A stretch of 64,000 nt of DNA, taken from contig NZ_JACHBR010000002.1 of NCBI RefSeq assembly GCF_014200435.1, positions 610,501 through 674,500 of the forward strand, read 5' to 3'. Of the stretch, positions 10,752-18,025 are shown piece after piece (positions within the stretch are counted from its first letter, which is position 1; each line of letters begins with the position of its first letter). The DNA is from Sphaerisporangium krabiense (lineage in GTDB: Bacteria > Actinomycetota > Actinomycetes > Streptosporangiales > Streptosporangiaceae). The position numbers were made by a program, and so were the translations under genes. Below the pieces are notes generated by a model. The model saw only the letters and a list, made by a program, of their open reading frames with translations, had not been told where the DNA came from and ran no database searches.

Positions 10752-11689
10752 TGGAGCGCCATTACGGCCACGGCGACGAGATCCCCGGAATTTCCGACCC
10801 GCTCACCCGCCTGAGCCTCGACGTGCTGGCCGAGACGGCCACGCCCCCGCCGGGCGCCGTGGACCTGCTGCTGTCGGCGGCACGCTCCGCCCGCCGTCCC
10901 GCGCCCCCCGCCGGGTTCACCGCGCCCTTCGCCGCCCGGGTCGCGGCCATGGACGCCCTGCTCGCCTCGGCCACGCGGGCCGACTGGTCCCAGAAGATCG
11001 TCGAAGGCTGGACGCTGCAGGAGCTGGTGGCCCACCTCGCCGCCACCGACAGCCTGGTCGCGGACGCGATCGAGGCCCCGGTGGCGGGCCCGCCGCTCAC
11101 GGAGAACGACGTCCCGCGCCGTACCGCCGACATGATCGCCTACGCCGGCGGCCGGACGCCGCAGGAGACCCGCGCCGAGTGGCGCGCCCAGGCCGAGGCG
11201 ATCCGCGCCCGCGCCGCCGAGATGGACCCGGGCACGCCGATCGCGCCCGGCGGGATGTCGTTCGCGCTGGCGGACCACCTGCTGGCCCGCATGCTGGAGA
11301 CCTGGATCCACACCACCGACGCGGCCGCGGTGATGCGCGTGTCCCTTCCCCTGCCGGTGGCCGCCCATGTCCACCCGACCGCCGACTTCTGCGCGCGGCT
11401 GGTTCCCTGGACGATGCTGCTGTCCGGCGTGGACGGCGGCGCGCGCGCCGTGCGGCTCACGCTGACCGGGCCGGGCGGCGGCGCGTGGCACGTGCCGCTC
11501 GACGTCCAGGTGGTGGCCCGGCCCGACGACGGCGCGCTCGCCGAGACGGAGATCGTCTGCGACGTGGTGGACTTCTGCTTCCTGCTCGGCGGCCGGCGCG
11601 TGCCGGAGGAGTTCCCCGCGACGATCATCGGGGACGCCGGTCTGGCCCTGGACGTGCTGCGCTGCGCCCCCGCCCTCTCCGGGCCGTGA
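10751..11689 (+). CDS. Maleylpyruvate isomerase-fold (MDMPI/DinB-like) protein coupled to the sigma factor, candidate anti-sigma
   Basis: The 312-residue protein contains the N-terminal domain of the mycothiol-dependent maleylpyruvate isomerase family. It begins near residue 60 with AAMDALLASATRADWSQ and WTLQELVAHLAATDSLVADAI, and a His lies in LETWIHTTD around residue 190. A strand-rich C-terminal domain follows (VRLTLTGPGGG, IVCDVVDFCFLLGG). There is no transmembrane helix and no HxxxCxxC zinc motif of classical ZAS anti-sigma factors. The ATG overlaps the sigma stop (TGATG) and has GAGGAGG before it. Coupling argues that it acts on the sigma factor, possibly as a thiol- or metal-responsive partner; that role is inference. 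An enzyme using mycothiol is the alternative. Confidence 0.85.
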   Translation: MERHYGHGDEIPGISDPLTRLSLDVLAETATPPPGAVDLLLSAARSARRPAPPAGFTAPFAARVAAMDALLASATRADWSQKIVEGWTLQELVAHLAATDSLVADAIEAPVAGPPLTENDVPRRTADMIAYAGGRTPQETRAEWRAQAEAIRARAAEMDPGTPIAPGGMSFALADHLLARMLETWIHTTDAAAVMRVSLPLPVAAHVHPTADFCARLVPWTMLLSGVDGGARAVRLTLTGPGGGAWHVPLDVQVVARPDDGALAETEIVCDVVDFCFLLGGRRVPEEFPATIIGDAGLALDVLRCAPALSGP

Positions 11690-11707
11690 GGTTCTCGTTC
11701 TCAAGAC

Positions 11708-11760
11708 CTAGCGCGTTTCGTCCTTGCGGAGGATCGGACGAGTGTGTACGAACGCGCTAG
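11708..11760. repeat. Inverted repeat CTAGCGCGTT / AACGCGCTAG before the DUF1707 gene
   Basis: Perfect 10-bp arms (11708-11717 and 11751-11760) are separated by 33 bp. The right arm ends inside a TAGATT box (11758-11763) placed seven bases before the ATG at 11770, as expected for a leaderless transcript. The repeat could be a looped operator or part of the terminator of the upstream pair. Confidence 0.65.
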
Positions 11761-11769
11761 ATTCATGGC

Positions 11770-12594
11770 ATGAACGATGCGGGTGGAATGCGGGCCTCGG
11801 ACGCCGAGCGCGAAGCGGCAGTCGAACGGCTGCGGCAGGCATCGGTCGAGGGCAGGCTCACGCTGGCCGAGCTGACGGAGCGCACGGAGGCCGCATACCT
11901 GGCGCGCACTCACACGGAGCTGGCGCAGCTCACCGCCGACCTGCCCGGCGCGCCCGGCGTGCCCGCCCCCCCTCCGCCCCCGTACGCCGCGCCCGCACGC
12001 GCGGGCGGCGCCCGGCGCTGGTTCGTCGCGATCATGAGCGAGAACAAGCGGCGGGGCAAGTGGCGGGTGGACCAGGAGATCGGCGCGGTCGCGGTCATGG
12101 GCGAGGTGACGCTCGACCTGCGCGAGGCCGAGGTCCGCTCCAACCAGATCGACGTCGTCGCCACCGCGGTCATGGGCAGCGTCAAGATCATCGTGCCCGA
12201 CGGCGTGGACGTCGACCTCGAAGGCGTCGCGATCATGGGGGAGAAGAAGGCCAACGTCATCGAGGCGCCCCCCGGGCAGAACGTCCCGGTCGTCCGGGTC
12301 CGCGCCTACGTGCTGATGGGCGAGATCAAGGTCGTCGGCGACTCCAGGTCCAGGCCGATCCGCCGCGCCCTGAACGAGTGGAGCGAGTGGTGGCTGGAGC
12401 GCAGGGCCGAGGTGCGCGGCGACGTCCGCGACGCCCTGCGCGACGTGCGCGACCAGCGGCACGAGCTGCACCGCTCCATCCACGAAACGATGAGGGAACA
12501 GCGCCGCGAACAGCAGGAGATGCGCCGGGAGTACCGCCGCGAGGCGCAACGCGCCCGCCGCGAGGCCCGCAGAGAATGGAGGGACGGCGCCTGA
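11770..12594 (+). CDS. DUF1707 and LiaF-like C-terminal domain protein with charged coiled tail
   Basis: The 274-residue protein opens with a DUF1707 (SHOCT-like) domain: RASDAEREAAVERLRQASVE, then GRLTLAELTERTEAAYLART. After a Pro-rich linker comes a beta-helical stretch with the repeated VMGEVTLDL / VMGSVKIIVPDG / IMGEKKANV / LMGEIKVVG pattern typical of LiaF/cell-wall-active-antibiotic-response domains. The last 80 residues are a highly charged Arg/Glu helix, probably a coiled coil. No membrane helix is evident. The ATG at 11770 fits a leaderless mRNA: TAGATT lies seven bases upstream and no SD is visible. A role in envelope stress signalling is suggested only by the LiaF similarity. Confidence 0.85.
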   Translation: MNDAGGMRASDAEREAAVERLRQASVEGRLTLAELTERTEAAYLARTHTELAQLTADLPGAPGVPAPPPPPYAAPARAGGARRWFVAIMSENKRRGKWRVDQEIGAVAVMGEVTLDLREAEVRSNQIDVVATAVMGSVKIIVPDGVDVDLEGVAIMGEKKANVIEAPPGQNVPVVRVRAYVLMGEIKVVGDSRSRPIRRALNEWSEWWLERRAEVRGDVRDALRDVRDQRHELHRSIHETMREQRREQQEMRREYRREAQRARREARREWRDGA

Positions 12595-12641
12595 CGACGC
12601 CGTCCCCGCCCCCGTCCCGCTGACCTCCTCCCGCCGGCGCC

Positions 12642-13277
12642 TCACGCCGCGGCAGCGGCGGCGGCGGCCGCCTGGATCGCCTTGTTCAGGGCCCACGGCA
12701 CGGGCGCGACCACCTGGGCCAGTTCCTCGCTGCGCCCCCGCCCCGCACGCCACTCCGCCCTCGGCAGCACCGTCTTCAGCCGCACCGTCGCGGCCAGGGC
12801 CGCCAGCGCCGCGTCCCGGGGCTCCAGCCGCGAGAGCGGACGGGCGCCGCGCACGGCCGCCGACACCGTCGCCGCGAGCTGCCTCGGCACCCGGCTGTCC
12901 CGGACGGTCACGTCGGCCATGGGGATGAGCCCGAGCAGGCGGCGGTGCTCCACGCGGATCCAGCCGCCCTCCTCCAGGCGGTCGCGCACCTGGCGCACGG
13001 CGGCCCCGGAACCCTTGCTCACCCAGTGCTGCCAGGTGCGCCGCCGGGAGGCCGCGATCTGCTGGAGCGCCCCGTCCAGCAGGGGATCGGCCACCGCGGG
13101 CCTCTTGGCGACCGGGCCGCCGGTGGCGTCGGCGAGATCGCCGCGCAGCAGCAGCTCGGCCAGGATGCCCGCGCGCATCATGAGGCCGAGGTTGGACCGC
13201 GCGGTCACGCGCTTCCTGCGCGTGTCGTAGGCGAGTAGGTAGAGCCGCTCGGGCAGGGTGCCGGGCACGTCCACCAT
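12642..13277 (-). CDS. GPP34 (GOLPH3/VPS74-like) family phosphoprotein
   Basis: The 211-residue protein fits the GPP34 family, whose eukaryotic members bind phosphatidylinositol 4-phosphate on Golgi membranes. Actinobacteria carry several copies of unknown function. Matching landmarks are LPERLYLLAYDTRRKRV near the start, the helical GLMMRAGILAELLLRGDL, and GGWIRVEHRRLLGLIPM followed by the RVPRQLAATVSAAVRG helix. The C-terminus is an Ala run. The ATG at 13277 overlaps the upstream stop by one base (TGATG) and has GAGGAG upstream, so it is translationally coupled to the ribbon-helix-helix gene. It is the last gene of a three-gene operon with an SPFH protein, which suggests a membrane-surface role. 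Confidence 0.88.
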   Translation of the reverse strand: MVDVPGTLPERLYLLAYDTRRKRVTARSNLGLMMRAGILAELLLRGDLADATGGPVAKRPAVADPLLDGALQQIAASRRRTWQHWVSKGSGAAVRQVRDRLEEGGWIRVEHRRLLGLIPMADVTVRDSRVPRQLAATVSAAVRGARPLSRLEPRDAALAALAATVRLKTVLPRAEWRAGRGRSEELAQVVAPVPWALNKAIQAAAAAAAAA

Positions 13278-13564
13278 CACTTCTCCTCGTCATCGCCGGC
13301 CGTGCCGGCGTCCTCGGTGACGTCCACGACGTCGGTCACTTCGTCGCCCCCCGCCGCGCCGTCCGCGGCCGGGGTCTTGCGGGGCCGGCCGCGCCTCGGC
13401 ATGCCCTTGGCGTCGGCCGGGAGTCTGCCCGCCCCTCCCAGCGCCTTGCGGAGCAGGAACTCGATCTGCGCGTTGGCGCTGCGCAGCTCGTCCCCCGCCC
13501 ACTTGACTATGGCGTCGTAGACGGCGGGGTCGAGCCGCAGGAGGATCTTCTTGCGTTCGCTCAC
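13277..13564 (-). CDS. Ribbon-helix-helix (Arc-type) DNA-binding protein
   Basis: The first 45 residues of this 95-aa protein (SERKKILLRLDPAVYDAI, then VKWAGDELRSANAQIEFLLR) have the strand-helix-helix pattern of Arc/MetJ repressors. The remainder is a basic AT-hook-like patch (RRGRPRKTP) and an acidic tail. The GTG at 13564 overlaps the SPFH stop (GTGA), and its own stop overlaps the GPP34 start, so all three genes are coupled. It is the obvious candidate to bind the 16-bp palindrome at the operon promoter. Confidence 0.82.
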   Translation of the reverse strand: MSERKKILLRLDPAVYDAIVKWAGDELRSANAQIEFLLRKALGGAGRLPADAKGMPRRGRPRKTPAADGAAGGDEVTDVVDVTEDAGTAGDDEEK

Positions 13565-14508
13565 TGGTACAGCGAGCCGGTGTTGACGACCGGCTGGACG
13601 TCCTTGTCCCCGCACAGGACGACCAGCAGGTTGCTCACCATCGTCGCCTTGCGCTCGTCGTCGAGGTCCACCACGTCGGCCGCGTCGAGCCGCTGCAGCG
13701 CCGCCTCGACCATGCCGACCGCGCCCTCCACGATGCGCTGCCGCGCGGCGACCACCGCGCCGGCCTGCTGGCGGCGCAGCATGGCCTGGGCGATCTCCGG
13801 CGCGTAGGACAGACGGGTGATGCGGGACTCGATGACCCGGACGCCGGCGGAGGAGACGCGGGCGGAGATCTCGGCCGACAGCTTGGCGGTGATCTCGTCG
13901 GCGTTGTCGCGCAGCGAGAGCTGGGTGTCGTCGTGGGCGTCGTAGGGGTAGTTGCCCGCGATGTGCCGGACGGCGGTCTCCGTCTGGATCGCGACGAACT
14001 CCACGAAATCATCCACCTCGAACGTCGCCTTGGCGGTGTCCTCCACCTGCCACACCACGACGGCGGCCATCTCGATGGGGTTTCCGTCCAGGTCGTTGAC
14101 CTTGGCGACGTCGGTCTCGTGGTTGCGGATCCGGGTGGAGATCTTGCGCTTCTGGGTGAAGGGGATCACCCACCGCAGGCCGTCGGTGCGGACGGTGCCG
14201 AGGTAGCGGCCGAGGAGCTGCACGACCCTGGCCTCGCCGGGGGCCACCGCCATGAGGCTGCCGAGCACCAGGGCCGCGAGGATCACGAGCGCGACACCGG
14301 TGACGAGCAGCGCGGGGCTGCCGTCGCCCTCAGAGCCCTGGACGATGACCGCCACGCCGCCGGCCAGCATGAGCAGGCCGAGCCCCAGCATGGGCCAGCC
14401 GTTGAGGTCGAACGGCCGCCGCTCCCTGACCCGCGCCGCCGGCATCTCCACGGCCACTTCTTCGATCTCGTTCACGTCCGCCACCGTCCCGGGGGTCTGC
14501 TGTGTCAT
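13561..14508 (-). CDS. SPFH/band-7 domain membrane protein
   Basis: The 315-residue protein has two hydrophobic stretches (GWPMLGLGLLMLAGGVAVIVQ and ALLVTGVALVILAALVLG) between residues 38 and 90, then an SPFH domain. The domain runs from VAPGEARVVQLLGRYLGTVR through TRIRNHETDVAKVNDLDGNP to RHIAGNYPYDAH and ARVSSAGVRVIESRI. SPFH proteins form oligomeric membrane microdomain scaffolds. The ATG at 14508 is chosen because a TATGGT -10 box ends seven bases upstream, giving a leaderless mRNA; the longer start at 14535 would place codons inside the operator. First gene of the SPFH, RHH, GPP34 operon. Confidence 0.9.
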   Translation of the reverse strand: MTQQTPGTVADVNEIEEVAVEMPAARVRERRPFDLNGWPMLGLGLLMLAGGVAVIVQGSEGDGSPALLVTGVALVILAALVLGSLMAVAPGEARVVQLLGRYLGTVRTDGLRWVIPFTQKRKISTRIRNHETDVAKVNDLDGNPIEMAAVVVWQVEDTAKATFEVDDFVEFVAIQTETAVRHIAGNYPYDAHDDTQLSLRDNADEITAKLSAEISARVSSAGVRVIESRITRLSYAPEIAQAMLRRQQAGAVVAARQRIVEGAVGMVEAALQRLDAADVVDLDDERKATMVSNLLVVLCGDKDVQPVVNTGSLYQ

Positions 14509-14514
14509 GGCACA

Positions 14515-14538
14515 ACCATAGCAAAGTGATATCACTTT
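14515..14538 (-). promoter_or_regulatory. Promoter with 16-bp perfect palindrome AAAGTGATATCACTTT
   Basis: The palindrome (14523-14538) abuts the -10 element TATGGT (14515-14520, minus strand) and so occupies the -35/-10 spacer of the SPFH operon. A dimeric repressor bound there would exclude RNA polymerase. The operon's own ribbon-helix-helix product is the nearest candidate. Confidence 0.7.
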
Positions 14539-14699
14539 TCAAGCCCAATTCCTGGTGGTCGCGCAGGCGGCGTCAGGTCGAGGCCCTGGGGCGTGGCCGG
14601 ACGGACCCTCGTGGCCGGGGGAGCCCGGGAATCGGGAGATCATCGAAGGTCCAGAAGGCGCGGTAGGTCGCGCCGTTCCGGGGTGGCCGGGTCGTGGTG

Positions 14700-15299
14700 T
14701 CAGCGACCGCCGCCGGCCGTCTGCCCGCCTTCCCTGGTGATCAACTCGGTGAACAGGTCGGCGGCGTCGTCGACCGCCGCCTGATCGCCGGTCGCGAGGA
14801 GGTCCAGAAGCAGTCCGCGGCCGACGGCGAGGGAGAGCCTGGCCCGCCGGGCGGCTTCGCGCGGGGGGACCCCGCGCCCGGCGAGCATCTGGGCGACGGG
14901 ATCGGTCCAGGCCGTGATGACCGACTCGCGGAAGGAGGCGGCCCAGGGGCGGCCGTTCAGCGCGTGCGCGTAGATCTCGAAGAACAGCCGCTCGGCCGGC
15001 GCGAGCGCGGGGTCGCTGACGCGCTTCCAGAACGCCCGCGAGAGCTCGGCGAGATCATCGGTCTCCGCCTCGAGTTCCGCGAGGACGGCGCGCTGGTGCG
15101 CCTCGATGAGGTTCACGATCTCCACCAGGAGGCCGTTTCGTGACCCGAAGTGGTACAGCAGCATGCGGTGGCTGGTTCCTACGGCCGCGGCCAGCTCGCG
15201 CATGCTGAGGTCGCTGAACCCCACCTCCTGGAGGTGCCGGACGCAGCGTTCCAGCAGTGCCCGCTTCGCCGGACCGGGTCCCCCCGCGGTACGCGCCAT
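14700..15299 (-). CDS. TetR family transcriptional regulator
   Basis: This 199-residue repressor has an N-terminal helix-turn-helix (AKRALLERCVRHLQEVGFSD, then LSMRELAAAVGTSHRMLLYH and FGSRNGLLVEIV) and a helical ligand domain with RLFFEIYAHALNGRPWA. The ATG at 15299 begins MARTAGGPGPAKR; the frame upstream runs into the divergent operator. It is divergent from an SRPBCC gene 62 bp away, and the intergenic dyad is probably its binding site. The ligand is unknown. Confidence 0.92.
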   Translation of the reverse strand: MARTAGGPGPAKRALLERCVRHLQEVGFSDLSMRELAAAVGTSHRMLLYHFGSRNGLLVEIVNLIEAHQRAVLAELEAETDDLAELSRAFWKRVSDPALAPAERLFFEIYAHALNGRPWAASFRESVITAWTDPVAQMLAGRGVPPREAARRARLSLAVGRGLLLDLLATGDQAAVDDAADLFTELITREGGQTAGGGR

Positions 15300-15308
15300 G
15301 TTCCATAT

Positions 15309-15330
15309 GGTACATGTACCGATTGGTACA
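15309..15330. promoter_or_regulatory. TetR operator candidate
   Basis: The perfect palindrome GGTACATGTACC (15309-15320) lies ten bases upstream of the tetR start, and a further half-site GGTACA follows at 15325-15330. It lies in the divergent gap between the TetR gene and the SRPBCC gene, so it could control both. Confidence 0.65.
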
Positions 15331-15361
15331 ACCGGCCCTCGCATCCGGAACGGAGACCTCC

Positions 15362-15790
15362 ATGCGAACGTCGATCACCATCGCGGCCCCGGCCGCGACG
15401 GTCTGGAAGGCCCTGTGCGACATCGACCGCTGGCCCGCCTGGACCAGCACGGTCACCGCCGCCACCTGGCTCGACCCGGGCCCGATCCGGATCGGGCACC
15501 GCGCCCGCCTCACCCAGCCCCGCCTGGGCACCGCCACGTGGGAGGTGAGCGAGCTGGAACCGGAGAGCTCCTTCGTCTGGACCCGGCGCTCACCGGGTGT
15601 GACCACGGCCGGTGCGCACACCCTGACGGCCGCCCCGGACGGCGCGACGGTTCTCACCCTCGGCATCGACCACTCCGGCCCCGCGGCGGGCATGGTCCGC
15701 TTCCTCACCGACCGCCTCACCCGCCGGTACATCGAGACCGAAGCGCGCGGGCTGAAGGCGTTCTGCGAAGACGCACCGCATGGCGGCTGA
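15362..15790 (+). CDS. SRPBCC (START-like) family protein
   Basis: The 142-residue protein has the N-terminal strand and helix of the polyketide-cyclase/SRPBCC fold (TSITIAAPAATVWKALCDID, then RWPAWTSTV) and ends in the long C-terminal helix RRYIETEARGLKAFCEDA. These proteins bind hydrophobic ligands in a deep cavity. The ATG at 15362 has GGAGACCTCC upstream. The neighbouring divergent TetR gene probably controls it. No catalytic residue can be assigned. Confidence 0.88.
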   Translation: MRTSITIAAPAATVWKALCDIDRWPAWTSTVTAATWLDPGPIRIGHRARLTQPRLGTATWEVSELEPESSFVWTRRSPGVTTAGAHTLTAAPDGATVLTLGIDHSGPAAGMVRFLTDRLTRRYIETEARGLKAFCEDAPHGG

Positions 15791-16223
15791 CGGCCGCCCC
15801 TCCTCCCCGGCGCGAGCCCGCCGCCAGCGTTCCTGAACTCTGTGCCCAAGCAGGGGGTGAAGGAGACGGCGCCGGTTCAGGATGGGGCCTGGTGTGACGG
15901 AAAAATGTAGGTGAATTGCAAGCGGGAATGTTTATCCTTGACCCGTATCCACAGATCTCGTTCTCCGTATCAGCGCACGTCCCGGCTCATCGCGAAGTCC
16001 CATTCCGGTGAACCCGCATGGGGCGTGCCCGGATTTCGGGTGAGCCGCCTTACCCGTCCCTGTACGGAAGCGCGGAGCCTCACCTGTTCGGTATGCACCG
16101 GTCCAGGTGGTCGCGGGTGCGGCCACATGGGCCGATCCCGGCCCGGGCCATCCGGGGGCCAGGGTCCCGGCCGGTATCGCCGGGCGTTCATTCGCTGTCC
16201 CACGATCGGAATTGGAGGACCTG
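15791..16223. other. Intergenic stretch without a convincing gene
   Basis: The 430 bp between the SRPBCC gene and the membrane-anchored protein contain open frames with unnatural composition and no supporting RBS. A TTGACC at 15938-15943 in a locally A/T-richer patch could be a -35 element, but I cannot place a matching -10. No hairpin stands out. Confidence 0.4.
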
Positions 16224-16769
16224 GTGTCTGGCAAGGGAGCGGGCATCGCGGTCGCGCTCATCGGGGCGGGGGCGGCCATCATCGCGGCGCTCATCACATC
16301 AGACGCACCAATTTGCCCGGATTTCATTTGCGGCCCGGACAAGGCCACCGCGCAGGACCGTCCCAGCGGTGGCAGCGGGGGCAAGCAGATCATCAAGGTG
16401 CCCGGCGGCGCGGCGGGCGTCGAGATCACCCCGACCGAGATCACCTGCACCGCCGAGGGCGGTTGCGACAGCGACGTGCGCATCGAGAGCGTGGGGGACG
16501 CCACGCTGAAGGTCACCTACATGGAGGTCACGGGCGAGGGCAGGGCGCACTTCAGCAAGGACGGCGGGTGCGAGCGTAAGAACCTCGCGCCCGGGGTGGT
16601 CTGCTCGTTCGGCGTGACGTTCACGCCCCCGTCCGACGGCGCCGCCGTCCAGGCCACCCTCGTCATCCATCACAACGTCGGCGCCCACCCCACCCGCGTC
16701 ACCCTCAAAGGCGAGGCGTCCAACGTGCCCACGGAGGCCCCGCCCAGCGAGTTCCCCACCGACGGCTGA
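16224..16769 (+). CDS. Membrane-anchored extracellular Ig-like protein
   Basis: The 181-residue protein starts with a single hydrophobic anchor (GKGAGIAVALIGAGAAIIAA, about residues 3-25) and a short Cys-containing stem (CPDFICGPDK). An extracellular beta domain follows: VEITPTEITCTAEGGCDSDV, then VTYMEVTG, VCSFGVTFTPPSDG and TRVTLKGEASN. The pattern resembles the ASH/choice-of-anchor Ig-like domains. Six Cys residues may form disulfides. The GTG at 16224 has GGAGG five bases upstream, and the longer frame upstream is not supported. Function unknown; surface adhesion or protein-protein contact is a guess. Confidence 0.75.
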   Translation: MSGKGAGIAVALIGAGAAIIAALITSDAPICPDFICGPDKATAQDRPSGGSGGKQIIKVPGGAAGVEITPTEITCTAEGGCDSDVRIESVGDATLKVTYMEVTGEGRAHFSKDGGCERKNLAPGVVCSFGVTFTPPSDGAAVQATLVIHHNVGAHPTRVTLKGEASNVPTEAPPSEFPTDG

Positions 16770-16854
16770 CCCGCCGCGCCCGGCCCGCGCGTCCGCGGTC
16801 GTTCGTGACCCCGTCCAGCAGCGCGGCGAGCAGGGCCCGCCCTCCCGCCGGGCG

Positions 16855-16900
16855 GGACGGATCGGCCGGTGGCGGGGGCAGGGACGGATCAGCCGGTGGC
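16855..16900. repeat. Short tandem repeat in an intergenic gap
   Basis: Two copies of GGGACGGATC[G/A]GCCGGTGGC, 27 bp apart, lie between the Ig-like protein gene and the end of the convergent chelatase gene. They look like simple replication slippage. Confidence 0.5.
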
Positions 16901-16915
16901 CGGGATCCGGGCGGA

Positions 16916-18025
16916 TCAGGCCGGGGCCGGGGCCGGGGCGCCCGCACGGAAGGCCGCCACGGCCTGCGCGTGACGTTCCAGCAGGACGGCGACCACCTCG
17001 GGGGCCGGGCCGAGCGGAGCCGCCACGGTGTGGGCGCCCGCGTCCAGGGTGGTGCGGCGCACCTTGTCGGCGAAGTACCCCGGGGCCAGCAGATACGGGG
17101 CCACGACGACGCGCGCGGGGCGTCCGGCGCGGCCGTGCGGTCCGGCCAGGGCGCGCAGCACGGCCTCCTCCGGGGACGGGGAGGCCGCGGAGGCGTAGGC
17201 GGGGGTGACCGAGTGCCAGCCGCGGGTACGCGCCCAGTCGCGGGCCATGCGGGCGATCACCGCGTTCGCCCGGGCGTCGCTGGACCCCGCGGAGACCAGG
17301 ACCACGGCGGTGCCGGGATCGCCGGGCTCCACGCCCGCCTCGGCGAGCCTGCGCTCCAGGGCCGTGACGAGGAGGGGATGCGGTCCGAGCGCCGCCCCTT
17401 GGTGGACGCGGAACGGCGGAGGGGCGTCCGGGACGGGGAGCGGCAGAGGACCGTCCTGGACGTGAAGGGCCACGCGGGACTCCGCGAGGCCGGACGAGGG
17501 CTCGGGGGAGTGGCCGGCCGGGTGGTGCGGCGCGGCGTGGCGGGCCCAGGCGCGGCGGGCACGTTCCTCGCGCAGGGCGGCAGGGATGTCGACGCGGCTG
17601 TGGTAGGCCTCGGTGAGCAGCAGCGGCAGCACCACGGCCTCGCCCAGCCCGGCCAGGGCCTCGCCGAGCGACGGCCGCGAATGGTCCAGGTACGCGCCGA
17701 GGACCGCGAGGCCGGGCCGCGCGCGCCGCACGTCCTCCAGCAGGGCCTCCACCGTCGCCGAGGCGCGCGGGTCGCGGGAACCGTGCGCCACCGCCACCAG
17801 CGGCGGCGCGGAGACCGGGGACGGCCCGGGCGGCGGCGCGGAGGCCGGCGGCCCGGGAAGCGGCGCGGATACGGAAGGAGCCACGGGGAGCGGCGCGCGG
17901 GATGACGCGGGAAGCGGCGCGGGGAGCGGTGCCGGCGGCGCCCCCTGAATCAGGGCGCCTCCGATACCGTACGACCGCCTTCGCCCGGTCCCGGCCTGGT
18001 CCGGGCTCAGAGGTGGATACCGCAT
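16916..18025 (-). CDS. Sirohydrochlorin chelatase (CbiX/SirB-like)
   Basis: This protein probably inserts Fe into sirohydrochlorin to make siroheme for the sulfite reductase encoded upstream. It has two CbiX halves: LVAVAHGSRDPRA begins the first (HGSR motif) and VVLVSAGSSDARAN the second, followed by VVVAPYLLAPGYFADKVRR. The ATG at 18025 overlaps cysH by 19 bp but gives an N-terminal region of about 55 residues that is low-complexity Pro/Ala/Ser; a GTG start just before the HGSR motif is a serious alternative. Another Pro/His-rich insert lies in the middle. Gene order sirA, cysH, chelatase matches the mycobacterial sirA-cysH-che1 arrangement. Confidence 0.82.
   Translation of the reverse strand: MRYPPLSPDQAGTGRRRSYGIGGALIQGAPPAPLPAPLPASSRAPLPVAPSVSAPLPGPPASAPPPGPSPVSAPPLVAVAHGSRDPRASATVEALLEDVRRARPGLAVLGAYLDHSRPSLGEALAGLGEAVVLPLLLTEAYHSRVDIPAALREERARRAWARHAAPHHPAGHSPEPSSGLAESRVALHVQDGPLPLPVPDAPPPFRVHQGAALGPHPLLVTALERRLAEAGVEPGDPGTAVVLVSAGSSDARANAVIARMARDWARTRGWHSVTPAYASAASPSPEEAVLRALAGPHGRAGRPARVVVAPYLLAPGYFADKVRRTTLDAGAHTVAAPLGPAPEVVAVLLERHAQAVAAFRAGAPAPAPA

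Noticed and set aside
15911..16579. 222-codon plus-strand frame overlapping the membrane-anchored Ig-like gene
   Set aside because: Arg/Gly-rich shadow composition; the overlapping frame with GGAGG and an N-terminal membrane helix is the real gene.
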